Source: Amycolatopsis sp. MtRt-6
GTDB lineage: Bacteria > Actinomycetota > Actinomycetes > Mycobacteriales > Pseudonocardiaceae
Assembly: GCF_017308975.1 (NCBI RefSeq)
Contig: NZ_JADWPD010000047.1
Span: forward strand, 1-64,000
DNA: 64,000 nt
Reading direction: 5' to 3'
Part shown: positions 1 to 9,653 of the stretch, in pieces
Layout of the letters: the number at the start of each line of letters is the position of its first letter
Numbering within the stretch: position 1 is the first letter of the stretch
Position numbers and translations under genes: made by a program
The notes under the pieces: generated by a model
Database searches by the model: none
What the model was told of the DNA's origin: nothing
The model's input: the letters and a program-made list of their open reading frames with translations, nothing else

Positions 1-17
1 TTAACCGCTACGCCAAG

Positions 18-60
18 TTACCGGTCGGCGGGCAGTCGCCGGCACCGCCGAACCGGGTAC
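18..60. terminator. Imperfect inverted repeat, possible terminator
   Basis: Two GC-rich arms, roughly 19-32 and 45-60, are imperfect reverse complements that share CGGCGG/CCGCCG cores. They lie just downstream of the stop codon of the leftward XRE gene, where an intrinsic terminator would sit. There is no T-tract, and the pairing has bulges. The rest of the first 72 bases holds no gene I can support. Confidence 0.3.
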
Positions 61-72
61 AGGCAAGGGTTT

Positions 73-951
73 CTAGATCTCCTGGCGGCGCTTCGCGAGC
101 ATCGCCCGGCTCCGCTCCGGAGTCTCCGCGTCGACGGCCAGCATGTCGAGCGCGCGGCTGTACTTTTCGATCTCTTCGCGCTTCTCGATGTAGTGCGCGC
201 CCGTCAGGTACTCGACGTAGGCGATGTTCGGCAGTTCCGGCTCGCCGAACCGCAGCAGTGAAAAGGCGTGCTCCGCGGAAAGGCCGCTGCTCTCGTACGG
301 CAGCACCTGGACCGACACGTGCGGCAGCGCGCTCATCTCGAGCAGGAACTCGATCTGCTGCTTGAGGACCTTCGCGCCCCCGATCGGCCGGTGCAGGACC
401 GACTCGTCGAGCACCATCCACACGCGGGGCGCGTCCGGCCTGCTGAACATCTTCTGCCGTCGCATCCGCAGCGCGACCAGCTGGTCGACGCGCTCGTCGG
501 CCATGTCCGGCCGACCGTGGCTGAAGATCGCCCGCGCGTACGGCTCGACCTGCAGCAGGCCCGACACGTAGATCGGCTCCCAGATCTGGATTCGCGCCGC
601 GGCTTCTTCGAGGCCGACGAGGTCGGTGAACCAGTTCGGCATGGTGTCGCCGAAGCGCCGCCACCAGCCCGGCTCGTTCGACTGCTTGACCATGTCGAGG
701 AACGCCCGGCGCTCGGCCGGGTCGTCGACGCCGTACATCGTCAGCAGGTCGGTGACGTCGCGTTCCTTGAACCCGACCCGGCCCAGCTCCAGCCTGCTGA
801 TCTTGGACTCGGACCCGCGGATGTTGTATCCGGCCTGCTGACGGGTGATGCCGGCTTCTTCGCGGAGCCGGCGCAGCTGCGAGCCGAGGATCATGCGGCG
901 CGCCGTGGGGCCGATGTTCTGTTCACCTGCGGACGCGTTCACCGCGTTCAT
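73..951 (-). CDS. XRE-family regulator with DUF5753 sensor domain
   Basis: This is a 292-residue cytoplasmic DNA-binding regulator. Residues about 21-80 form a lambda-repressor-like helix-turn-helix (LRRLREEAGITRQQAG followed by SKISRLELGR), and about 108-285 match the DUF5753 ligand-binding region common in actinobacteria. The reading frame stays open a further 26 codons upstream, but ATG at 951 is preferred because GGAAGGG lies just ahead of it. The gene diverges from a DUF574 methyltransferase, an arrangement repeated many times in streptomycetes and their relatives. The perfect palindrome at 1066-1081 between the two genes is its likely operator. The ligand and the regulon are unknown. 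The small DUF397 partner often found next to such genes is not visible before the window edge. Confidence 0.88.
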   Translation of the reverse strand: MNAVNASAGEQNIGPTARRMILGSQLRRLREEAGITRQQAGYNIRGSESKISRLELGRVGFKERDVTDLLTMYGVDDPAERRAFLDMVKQSNEPGWWRRFGDTMPNWFTDLVGLEEAAARIQIWEPIYVSGLLQVEPYARAIFSHGRPDMADERVDQLVALRMRRQKMFSRPDAPRVWMVLDESVLHRPIGGAKVLKQQIEFLLEMSALPHVSVQVLPYESSGLSAEHAFSLLRFGEPELPNIAYVEYLTGAHYIEKREEIEKYSRALDMLAVDAETPERSRAMLAKRRQEI

Positions 952-1065
952 TCCCGGCCCTTCCGCGCTCACGTCACCAGGGGGTTCTAGCCCGACTACC
1001 GAAAGTACACGTTGGGCCGTCCTGCGCAAAGAGGTGACCCGGTTTACCGCATGCGTGTGGAGTCC

Positions 1066-1081
1066 TACTCTACGTAGAGTA
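1066..1081. promoter_or_regulatory. Perfect 16-bp palindrome, probable XRE operator
   Basis: TACTCTACGTAGAGTA reads identically on both strands. It lies between the divergent XRE regulator (start 951) and the DUF574 methyltransferase (start 1116), 35 bases before the latter. Its position suggests the binding site of the neighbouring regulator and a role in methyltransferase expression. That role is inferred from symmetry and context only. Confidence 0.55.
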
Positions 1082-1115
1082 CGAGACTTTCGACACAGAA
1101 CTTGCGAGGTTCAAG

Positions 1116-1949
1116 ATGCCCGACGCCGCGACCCGGACCGAACGAGTTCCTGTGGGGGTCGACCCGACCCGAGCGAGCATCGCGCGCGTGTACGACGCCT
1201 TCCTGCTCGGGAAGGACAACTACGAGATCGACCGGGAGGTCCTGCACAAGGTGCAGAAGGCCGCCCCGGAGGCGCAGGACCTCGCGTTCGAAAACCGCGG
1301 GTTCCTGATCCGCGCCTGCCGCTTCCTCGCCAGCCAGACGGGGATCACCCAGTTCCTCGACTGCGGCTCCGGCCTGCCGACCGCCGAGAACACCCACCAG
1401 GTCGTCCAGCGGATCAACCCGGAGATCAAGGTCGTCTACATCGACAACGACCCGGTGGTGCTCGCCCACGGCCGCGCGCTGCTCGAGGAGAACGAGAACA
1501 CCCACTTCGTCGCCGAGGACATCTTCGAGCCGCAGCAGATCCTCGAGAACGAGGTCGTCCGGCAGCACATCGACTTCTCGCAGCCGGTCGCGTTCCTCCA
1601 GCTGGGCACGCTGCACCACTACAACGGCCCGCACGAGCGGCCGGCGGAGATCATGAAGGAGTACGTCGACGCGCTGCCGTCGGGCTCGTTCGTGGCGATC
1701 TCGCACTTCTTCGACCCCGAGGACGAGGACTCCGCGACCGCCCGCAAGATGGAGGACTTCTTCCTGCACAGCCCGATGGGCTCGGGCACCTTCCGGACGC
1801 AGAAGGAGATCGAGGACCTGTTCCCCGGGCTCGAGATGGTGCCCCCGGGCGTCGTGCGCTGCGCCGACTGGTGGCCGGACGGCCCGCGGCTCAAGGAGCT
1901 CAACGTGGCCCAGCGGACCATCGCGGGCGGGATAGGCCGCAAGCCGTAG
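1116..1949 (+). CDS. SAM-dependent methyltransferase, DUF574 family
   Basis: This 277-residue protein belongs to the DUF574 (Methyltransf_19) family of actinobacterial class I methyltransferases. The glycine-rich SAM site is FLDCGSGLPTAENTHQ at residues 80-95, followed by the acidic loop VYIDNDPVVLAHGRALL at about 107-123. The substrate is not known for the family. The start at 1116 is supported by GAGGT five bases upstream. Its promoter region is shared with the divergent XRE regulator and contains the 16-bp palindrome, so repression by that regulator is plausible. A second member of the same family is encoded at 42212-43024, so the window holds two paralogues with different neighbours. Confidence 0.88.
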   Translation: MPDAATRTERVPVGVDPTRASIARVYDAFLLGKDNYEIDREVLHKVQKAAPEAQDLAFENRGFLIRACRFLASQTGITQFLDCGSGLPTAENTHQVVQRINPEIKVVYIDNDPVVLAHGRALLEENENTHFVAEDIFEPQQILENEVVRQHIDFSQPVAFLQLGTLHHYNGPHERPAEIMKEYVDALPSGSFVAISHFFDPEDEDSATARKMEDFFLHSPMGSGTFRTQKEIEDLFPGLEMVPPGVVRCADWWPDGPRLKELNVAQRTIAGGIGRKP

Positions 1950-1970
1950 CTCCTGTCCCGGCCCCGTCCG

Positions 1971-2351
1971 TCAGAGCCGGACGAGGGGGAGCCAGTGGGA
2001 CAGGTCGGCCCGGGTGCCCGACGCGGACACCCGGCCGGCCGCCACGGCCGTGGTCCAGTCCAGTTGCCCGGTGGCCAGTTCGAGCCACGTGCGCGGGTCG
2101 GTCTCGATCACGTTCGGCGGGGTGCCCCGGGTGTGCCGCGGCCCCTCGACGCACTGCACCGCGGCGAAGGGCGGCACGCGCACCTCGACCGTCCGGCCCG
2201 GCGCGTCCGCCGCGAGCGCGCGCAGCGACAACCGGACCGCCGCGGCCAGTTCCGGGCGCGCCGGATCGGGCGCATCGCCCTGCAACCACGGGGAAACCGC
2301 CAGCACCGCCGCACGTAACTGTCCGGGGTCGACCGAACGCGAAGAGGCCAT
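1971..2351 (-). CDS. Sterol carrier family protein
   Basis: A 126-residue protein of the actinobacterial sterol-carrier-like family. It has a hydrophobic-pocket pattern (RTVEVRVPPFAAVQC), a TPPNVIETDP segment and a C-terminal LATGQLDWTTAVAAGRVSASG stretch typical of SCP2-like folds. I place the start at ATG 2351 (MASSRSVDPG) because the first 14 residues of the longer frame look like untranslated leader. The gene is convergent with the DUF574 methyltransferase, with 21 bases between their stops. The T7SS-associated gene diverges from it. Members often sit near purine genes in actinobacteria. No enzymatic role is evident, and lipid or small-molecule binding is a family-based guess. Confidence 0.75.
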   Translation of the reverse strand: MASSRSVDPGQLRAAVLAVSPWLQGDAPDPARPELAAAVRLSLRALAADAPGRTVEVRVPPFAAVQCVEGPRHTRGTPPNVIETDPRTWLELATGQLDWTTAVAAGRVSASGTRADLSHWLPLVRL

Positions 2352-2413
2352 GGGCAAACAGTAGAGTGGCGCACCAAGACTTGGCAGGTACACCCGAGAA
2401 CGTGGGGATGACG

Positions 2414-3118
2414 ATGGCGCAGCGGGACGAGGCGGATCGGATGGTTTCGCAGCAGCCCACCGGAAGCGGAGCCGATCGCCCCGGCGGCAGGCACGGCAAG
2501 CACAACCGCGCCGCGCGTCGCGACGGCCGGCAGGCGCGGCGCTCCGGCAAGCAGGGAACGACGCCCGAGATCACCGAGGAAATGCGCGCGAACGCCCGCG
2601 CCAACCCGAACAGCTGGCTCTACGTCATCGACGAGGCCTTCGACCCGAACGGCCCGGTGCCGTCGTGGGCGGTCGTCGGCGCCTACCCGGTGAACGACGC
2701 CGGCGACGTCGTCGCCGACTTCCACCCCAACGACCGCTACCGGCCCTCGCCCAAGGCGCTCGGCTTCCCGGAACCGGCGAACGACCTCGAGCACCTGCTG
2801 CAGCTCGTCCGCACCGAGCACCGCCCGCCGTCGGACCTGCCGAAGGTGGTGCTCGACGCGACGCTGTTCGTCTACGCGATGTCGCCGGTGCAGCGGACCG
2901 TCATCGGCTTCCACAACACCGACGGCCGGGTCATGGTGCCCGCCTACACGCGCAAGGCGCTGGTGCCGCGCGAGTGGCCGCACGCGCGGGCCGTGCTCGG
3001 GCGCGACATCGTCGACCTGCTCGGCGGGCACCCGGTCGCGATCAACCCGCACGACCTCATCACGGCCGTCGTGCCGGCCGAGCACCTGATGAAGGCCATC
3101 GCCGACGAACGGCGCTGA
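2414..3118 (+). CDS. Type VII secretion system-associated protein (SseB-like)
   Basis: A soluble protein of 234 residues. Residues 1-50 are a basic, disordered tail rich in Arg, Lys and Gly. The rest resembles the family annotated as T7SS-associated protein, with segments NSWLYVIDEAFDPNGPVPSW, VGAYPVNDAGDV, and YRPSPKALGFPEPANDLEH. I chose ATG 2414 over ATG 2408 because GGGG at 2404-2407 is correctly spaced only for the later start. The frame is open far upstream, but that part is a shadow of other genes. The substrate locus of a T7SS lies 42 kb away at 44505-50506, so a direct partnership is not shown. Function remains unassigned. Confidence 0.75.
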   Translation: MAQRDEADRMVSQQPTGSGADRPGGRHGKHNRAARRDGRQARRSGKQGTTPEITEEMRANARANPNSWLYVIDEAFDPNGPVPSWAVVGAYPVNDAGDVVADFHPNDRYRPSPKALGFPEPANDLEHLLQLVRTEHRPPSDLPKVVLDATLFVYAMSPVQRTVIGFHNTDGRVMVPAYTRKALVPREWPHARAVLGRDIVDLLGGHPVAINPHDLITAVVPAEHLMKAIADERR

Positions 3119-3177
3119 CCTGCGGGTCCCACTCCATCGAGTGATCATCGACTCGCCGATCCGGCGGCGCCGGTGCA

Positions 3178-3202
3178 TCGTGAGGCTGAAGAAGTCTCAC
3201 GA
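3178..3202 (+). promoter_or_regulatory. Inverted repeat upstream of first muramidase gene
   Basis: TCGTGAG at 3178-3184 and CTCACGA at 3196-3202 are perfect reverse complements separated by 11 bases. They end 14 bases before the ATG at 3217. The element could be an operator or a small mRNA hairpin near the ribosome binding site. Only the symmetry supports it. Confidence 0.25.
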
Positions 3203-3216
3203 GATCGGTGGGGAGC

Positions 3217-4023
3217 ATGAGGGTGAAAAGACGTTCGCTGCCCTTCGCCGCCGTCCTCGCGTCCGTCCTCCTCGTGACCGGGCAGGCGCCGGCGAAGGCC
3301 GACGACATCTACGCCGGGGCCCAGGAGCACTTCGCGGGTTCTCAGATCGCCAAGGTCGAGGGCGTCGGCGAAGCCCCCGGCGTGCTGTACGGCGGTGACG
3401 ACCAGCAGCTCGGGCACGACGTCAGCGGGCACCAGGGTCCGGTCGACTGGCGGGGCGCGGCCGGCTCGGGGGCCAAGTTCGTCTACGTCAAGGCGACCGA
3501 GGGCACCGGCTTCGTCAACCCGCAGTTCGCGCAGCAGTACAACGGCTCCTACAACGTCGGCCTGATCCGCGGCGCGTACCACTTCGCCCGGCCGGACATC
3601 TCCGACGGCGCGGCGCAGGCGCGGTACTTCCTGGCCCACGGCGGCGGCTGGTCGGCCGACGGCAAGACCCTGCCCGGCGCGCTCGACGCGGAGTACAACC
3701 CGTACGGCGAGACCTGCTACGGCAAGGACGCGGCGGGCATGGTCGCCTGGCTCCGCGCCTTCTCCGACACCTACCGCGCGGCGACCGGCCGTCCCCCGAC
3801 GATCTACACGTCGACGAGCTGGTGGAAGCGGTGCACCGCGAACAACGGCGGCTTCGGCGCCAACCCGCTCTGGATCGCGCGCTACAACAGCTTCGTCGGC
3901 GAGCTGCCCGCCGGCTGGGGCGTGCACACGATCTGGCAGTTCGCCGACCGCGGCACCCTGCCCGGCGACCAGAACTGGTTCAACGGCTCGGCGGACCGGC
4001 TGCGCGCCCTCGCACTGGGCTGA
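3217..4023 (+). CDS. Secreted GH25 muramidase (lysozyme)
   Basis: This 268-residue exported protein should cleave the N-acetylmuramic acid to N-acetylglucosamine bond of peptidoglycan. A Sec signal peptide covers residues 1-27 (basic MRVKRRS, hydrophobic core, APAKA cleavage site). The glycoside hydrolase 25 domain carries GHDVSGHQGPVDW with the conserved aspartate, a DAEYNPYG acidic pair and the late TIWQF motif. ATG 3217 follows GGTGGGGAGC; an in-frame GTG at 3208 is the alternative. The gene is followed 193 bases later by a close paralogue, so this looks like a tandem duplication. No cell-wall binding repeats are present. The physiological role is probably wall turnover or competition. Confidence 0.9.
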   Translation: MRVKRRSLPFAAVLASVLLVTGQAPAKADDIYAGAQEHFAGSQIAKVEGVGEAPGVLYGGDDQQLGHDVSGHQGPVDWRGAAGSGAKFVYVKATEGTGFVNPQFAQQYNGSYNVGLIRGAYHFARPDISDGAAQARYFLAHGGGWSADGKTLPGALDAEYNPYGETCYGKDAAGMVAWLRAFSDTYRAATGRPPTIYTSTSWWKRCTANNGGFGANPLWIARYNSFVGELPAGWGVHTIWQFADRGTLPGDQNWFNGSADRLRALALG

Positions 4024-4159
4024 ACGGCCCAGCATTTCCAATAATAGGTGTTAACCTGTCACCAATTAACGATCTTCTTCCCGGGAAAATCACCCACACG
4101 TATACCCAATTTCACGGAACTGAGTGACAAACGCCACTTCGTCCTCAACAATCGTGCTC

Positions 4160-4185
4160 GAGCGGCTACCTGCAGTAAGCCGCTC
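4160..4185 (+). promoter_or_regulatory. Hairpin in the leader of the second muramidase gene
   Basis: GAGCGGCT at 4160-4167 and AGCCGCTC at 4178-4185 form a perfect 8-bp stem with a 10-base loop, 31 bases ahead of the ATG at 4217. The surrounding 4024-4216 segment is AT-richer than its neighbours and should contain the promoter. The hairpin could be a weak terminator for the upstream muramidase gene or a leader structure. Nothing resembling the c-di-AMP riboswitch consensus was found here. Confidence 0.3.
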
Positions 4186-4216
4186 ATCGCGAGGGTATCT
4201 GTGAAGGGATCCAACG

Positions 4217-5086
4217 ATGTCCACATCCCGAAGAGGGCGGCTGTTCGCTGCCCTGGTCGTCCCGGCCACGCTGCTCCTGCTCGGCAGCTCAGCCCAGGCG
4301 GCGACCTTGTCCCCCGAAGTCGACCCCGTGGCCGCGATCAACGCGGACATCGCACAGCACAACCACGATCTGGGGTCGCAGATCCGGCGCGTCGAAGGCG
4401 ACAAGTCGACACCGGACACGCAGAAGGCGGCGCAGCAGCCGCAGCCCGGCCAGGCCATCCCCGGCCAGGTGCTGGCCACGGTGGCCGGCATGGACGTCGC
4501 CAGCTACCAGGGCAACGTCGACTGGGCGTACTGGTGGAACCAGGGCAAGCGGTTCGTCTGGACCAAGGCCACGGAGAGCACCAGCTACACGAACCCGTAC
4601 TTCGCCCAGCAGTACAACGGCTCCTACAACCAGGGCTTCATCCGCGGCGCCTACCACTTCGCCACGCCGAACACCTCGAGCGGCGCGGCGCAGGCCAGGT
4701 ACTTCGTCGCCCACGGCGGCGGCTGGTCGAAGGACGGCAAGACGCTGCCGGGTGCGCTCGACATGGAGTACAACCCGTACGGCTCGACCTGCTACGGGCT
4801 GAGCAAGGCGGGGATGACGTCGTGGATCCTCGACTTCCACGACACGTACAAGTCCCTGACCGGGCGCTGGCCGGTCATCTACACGTCGACGAGCTGGTGG
4901 AGCCAGTGCGTGAGCGGTGACTTCTCCAGCACGGCCCCGCTGTGGGTCGCGCGGTACGCGTCGTCGGTCGGCACGCTGCCTTACAACTGGGGCTTCTACA
5001 CCGTCTGGCAGTACACCTCGAGCCCGCTCGACCAGGACACCTTCAACGGTGCCTACGACCGGCTCCAGGCACTGGCCAACGGCTGA
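4217..5086 (+). CDS. Secreted GH25 muramidase, paralogue
   Basis: This 289-residue exported protein is a second glycoside hydrolase 25 enzyme. A signal peptide spans residues 1-28, ending SSAQA. An extra spacer of about 60 residues rich in Gln and Asp precedes the catalytic domain and is missing from the first copy. The domain contains AGMDVASYQGNVDW, LDMEYNPYGSTCYG and TVWQYTSSPLDQDTFNG. The two domains share long identical stretches (such as YFAQQYNGSYN versus FAQQYNGSYN), consistent with recent duplication. GAAGGGA lies seven bases before the ATG. A strong terminator follows at 5098-5146. The longer spacer may place the enzyme differently in the cell wall. Confidence 0.9.
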   Translation: MSTSRRGRLFAALVVPATLLLLGSSAQAATLSPEVDPVAAINADIAQHNHDLGSQIRRVEGDKSTPDTQKAAQQPQPGQAIPGQVLATVAGMDVASYQGNVDWAYWWNQGKRFVWTKATESTSYTNPYFAQQYNGSYNQGFIRGAYHFATPNTSSGAAQARYFVAHGGGWSKDGKTLPGALDMEYNPYGSTCYGLSKAGMTSWILDFHDTYKSLTGRWPVIYTSTSWWSQCVSGDFSSTAPLWVARYASSVGTLPYNWGFYTVWQYTSSPLDQDTFNGAYDRLQALANG

Positions 5087-5097
5087 TCCATCCCCCG

Positions 5098-5146
5098 ACC
5101 GGCTCCCGGTCGTGACGGTTTCGCGCCGCCACGACCGGGAGCCGGT
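5098..5146. terminator. Strong hairpin terminator after the muramidase pair
   Basis: Perfect 17-bp arms at 5098-5114 and 5130-5146 enclose a 15-base loop and are followed by TTCA. The hairpin begins 11 bases after the stop of the second muramidase gene. It separates the muramidase genes from the next operon. Confidence 0.75.
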
Positions 5147-5260
5147 TTCATGCCGTACCGTCCGAGCTTGCAGAATGCTGCAGTCACGTCCTGGGGAACC
5201 GCACGCGTCCACCGGACGTCGGAAGCGCACGAACCCCCAGCGCCCGGAAGGCATGGACCG

Positions 5261-6154
5261 ATGACCTACCCGCCTCAGCCGGGCCAGCCCGGCCAGCCCG
5301 ACCCGTACGGCCAGCCGCAGTCCGGCGGCGTCCCGCAGCAGCCGTACCCCCAGCAGGGCGGGTGGGACCCCAACCAGCAGCAACAGCCGTACCCGACGCA
5401 GCAGTACCCGCAGGGCTGGGACCCGAACCAGCAGCAGGGGTACCCCGCGAACCCGCAGCCGACGTGGGGCGACCCGTACGCGCAGCAGCAGCAGCAGTCG
5501 GCGTGGGCGGACCCGAACGCGCAGCAGTACGGCCAGCAGGCCTGGGACCCGAACGCGGCAGGCCAGGTGTCCGGCTGGGACCCGGCGACCGGCGGCTACT
5601 CGCAGGGCTTCGGCGGGCCGCCCGCGCCGCCGAAGAAGAGCAAGACCGGGATGTGGATCGCCATCGGCGCCGCCGTGGTCGTCGTGCTCGCCCTGGTGGG
5701 CATCACGGGTTTCGTCGCGCCGGGCTTCTTCCTCTCGAAGGACGACACCAACACGGCCGCGCCCCCGTCGTCGAGCACGTCGGCCAAGCCGTCCCCGTCG
5801 AAGCCGACGTCGAAGAAGCCGACGACCTCGGCCACGAAGCCGCCGTCCGGCAGTGACGGCGGCAGCTCGGACGCCAAGGCCGTGCTGCAGGGCTTCATCG
5901 ACAAGCTGAACGCGGGCGACAACAACGGCGCCGTCGCGCTGGGCTGCGCGGACTCGAAGGAGCTGCTCACCTCGTGGCTCGAGACGTTCCTCAAGCCGCC
6001 GCTGCAGCTGCAGCTCGGCGACGTGCCCGCCGACAAGTACCTGGTCGAGGGCGAGGTCACCGGGACGTCCGCCGGCAAGCCGGTCAAGGGCACGCTGAGC
6101 GCGACGAACTTCGACAAAAAGGGCTTCTGCGTCAGCACCATGCTGGTGTCCTGA
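5261..6154 (+). CDS. Pro/Gln-rich single-pass membrane protein with WDPN repeats
   Basis: I do not recognise a named family. The 297-residue protein starts with a low-complexity cytoplasmic tail (1-125) rich in Pro, Gln, Tyr and Gly. The tail carries repeated W-D-P-N/A motifs at about 35, 53, 95 and 106, plus WADPN and WGDPY variants. A KKSK stop-transfer cluster precedes one membrane helix at 131-153. A Ser/Lys/Pro/Thr linker (about 160-205) leads to an outside domain of about 90 residues with two cysteines (GCADSKE, GFCVSTM) that could form a disulphide. The architecture resembles actinobacterial membrane proteins with DUF4878-like C-termini. ATG 5261 has GGAAGG upstream. The next gene begins four bases after its stop, so the two are probably cotranscribed. 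Confidence 0.75.
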   Translation: MTYPPQPGQPGQPDPYGQPQSGGVPQQPYPQQGGWDPNQQQQPYPTQQYPQGWDPNQQQGYPANPQPTWGDPYAQQQQQSAWADPNAQQYGQQAWDPNAAGQVSGWDPATGGYSQGFGGPPAPPKKSKTGMWIAIGAAVVVVLALVGITGFVAPGFFLSKDDTNTAAPPSSSTSAKPSPSKPTSKKPTTSATKPPSGSDGGSSDAKAVLQGFIDKLNAGDNNGAVALGCADSKELLTSWLETFLKPPLQLQLGDVPADKYLVEGEVTGTSAGKPVKGTLSATNFDKKGFCVSTMLVS

Positions 6155-6158
6155 GCCG

Positions 6159-7238
6159 GTGAAGCTGTGGCGATCGCCGCTGGCGTGGACGTTCCTCGCG
6201 TCGGTGGTGCTGCTGCTGGGGGTCGGCGGCTGGCTGCTGGCCGACCCCGCCACCAGCCGCAGTGACGCGCTCAAGACCGGCGGCCTGGCCGGCGGCGCGA
6301 TCGTGGCGCTGTACGCGCTGTGGCTGAACGACCGCCGCCGCCGGGTCGAGGAGCGGCGGCAGGACATCGAGCGGCAGCGCCACGAACTCGAAGCGCAGCG
6401 GGCGGAGCAGGACCGCGAGCGGGTGGCGGACGAGCGGTTCGCGAAGGCGGTCGAGCTGCTCGGCCACACGGCCGACCAGGTGCGCGTGGGAGCGCTGCAC
6501 GCGCTCGCGGGGTTGGCGCGGAGCCGGCCGGACTACACGCAGACGGTGCTGGACGTGCTGTGCTCGTACCTGCGGCGGCCGTTCGAGCACGCTCGCTACA
6601 GCGATCCGCTGAAGGACGGCAGTCCCGAAGAGGAACGCGAACTCACGGTCCGCCTCACGGCCCAGCGGCTGATCACCGAGCTGCTGCCCGGCCGCGACGA
6701 CCCGGGCCCGGCCTACGACCTGGACCTGACCGGCGCGGTGCTGGAGTACCTGGACCTGTCGGGCAGGCTCGTCGGCGGCCTGCTGCTGCGGCACGCGTCG
6801 CTGCGCAGCACCACCAACTTCAGCGGCTGCCGCTTCACGGGCCGCGTCTACCTCACCGCGGCCGGCACCGGCGACGGCCGGCTGGTGGGTTACTTCCGTT
6901 GCCGCGGTGCGGTTTTCGAGAGCCACGCGTGGTTCAGTGGCACGGAGTTCGCGGAGACCGCGGAGTTCACCGACACGACGTTCGCCGGGCGGACGACGTT
7001 CAAGGACGCGAAGTTCGCCGGCGACGCGGTCTTCTCCGGCGTTGCCGCTTCGGACTCGCTGGACCTGCGGCGGACTTCGTTCGAAGGCCAGACCGATCTG
7101 CGGTTCGCCTCGCTGCCCGAGTCGGTTTCGCTGTACAACACGCTGGTGCGGGCCGAGAAGGACGTGCGGTTGCCGGAAGCGTGGAGGCTCGAAGAACTAC
7201 GCGACGGGGCTGCCCGGATCGTCGCCGAAGCGGGCTGA
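6159..7238 (+). CDS. Membrane protein with pentapeptide-like repeats
   Basis: This 359-residue protein has two N-terminal membrane helices (about 8-28 and 38-55), then a charged coiled-coil of Arg, Glu and Gln (about 58-90). A helical region follows (FAKAVELLGHTADQVRVGAL). The C-terminal third has regularly spaced Phe in TxF/AxF steps (FSGTEFAETAEFTDTTFAGR), as in a pentapeptide-type right-handed beta-helix. The AVELLGH and LxGLxRLA-like segment is typical of actinobacterial pentapeptide membrane proteins. It starts at GTG 6159, four bases after the preceding stop, which implies translational coupling with the WDPN-repeat protein. The biochemical function is unknown. Confidence 0.78.
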   Translation: MKLWRSPLAWTFLASVVLLLGVGGWLLADPATSRSDALKTGGLAGGAIVALYALWLNDRRRRVEERRQDIERQRHELEAQRAEQDRERVADERFAKAVELLGHTADQVRVGALHALAGLARSRPDYTQTVLDVLCSYLRRPFEHARYSDPLKDGSPEEERELTVRLTAQRLITELLPGRDDPGPAYDLDLTGAVLEYLDLSGRLVGGLLLRHASLRSTTNFSGCRFTGRVYLTAAGTGDGRLVGYFRCRGAVFESHAWFSGTEFAETAEFTDTTFAGRTTFKDAKFAGDAVFSGVAASDSLDLRRTSFEGQTDLRFASLPESVSLYNTLVRAEKDVRLPEAWRLEELRDGAARIVAEAG

Positions 7239-7302
7239 GCAGCCCCCGTTTTCCACGCTACCGGAGGGCACCGACAGTTTCCGGTGCTCGCTTGACCGGG
7301 GT

Positions 7303-7343
7303 GGGGGGGGGGGGCCCCGCCGGGCGGCCCCCCCCCCCCCCCC
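7303..7343. terminator. Poly-G/poly-C hairpin between convergent genes
   Basis: Twelve consecutive G (7303-7314) are followed after 13 mixed bases by sixteen consecutive C (7328-7343). Transcripts from either direction could fold into a stem of at least 12 G-C pairs. It lies between the pentapeptide-like gene and purL, which converge here, so a bidirectional terminator is the simplest reading. Homopolymers of this length are rare even in high-GC genomes and could also be miscounted by sequencing. Confidence 0.5.
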
Positions 7344-7346
7344 GGC

Positions 7347-9653
<2,307 letters not shown>

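Noticed and set aside
1..72. DUF397 partner gene of the XRE regulator
   Set aside because: No DUF397 signature is visible in the 72 bases available. Only an imperfect inverted repeat was found.
845..2413. Very long open frame leading into the T7SS-associated gene
   Set aside because: The upstream part crosses the XRE promoter and the methyltransferase gene in the wrong frame and has Arg/Pro-rich shadow composition. The credible start is at 2414.
4024..4216. c-di-AMP riboswitch upstream of the second muramidase gene
   Set aside because: Actinobacterial wall-hydrolase genes often carry one, but the conserved riboswitch blocks are not present. Only a short hairpin is seen.
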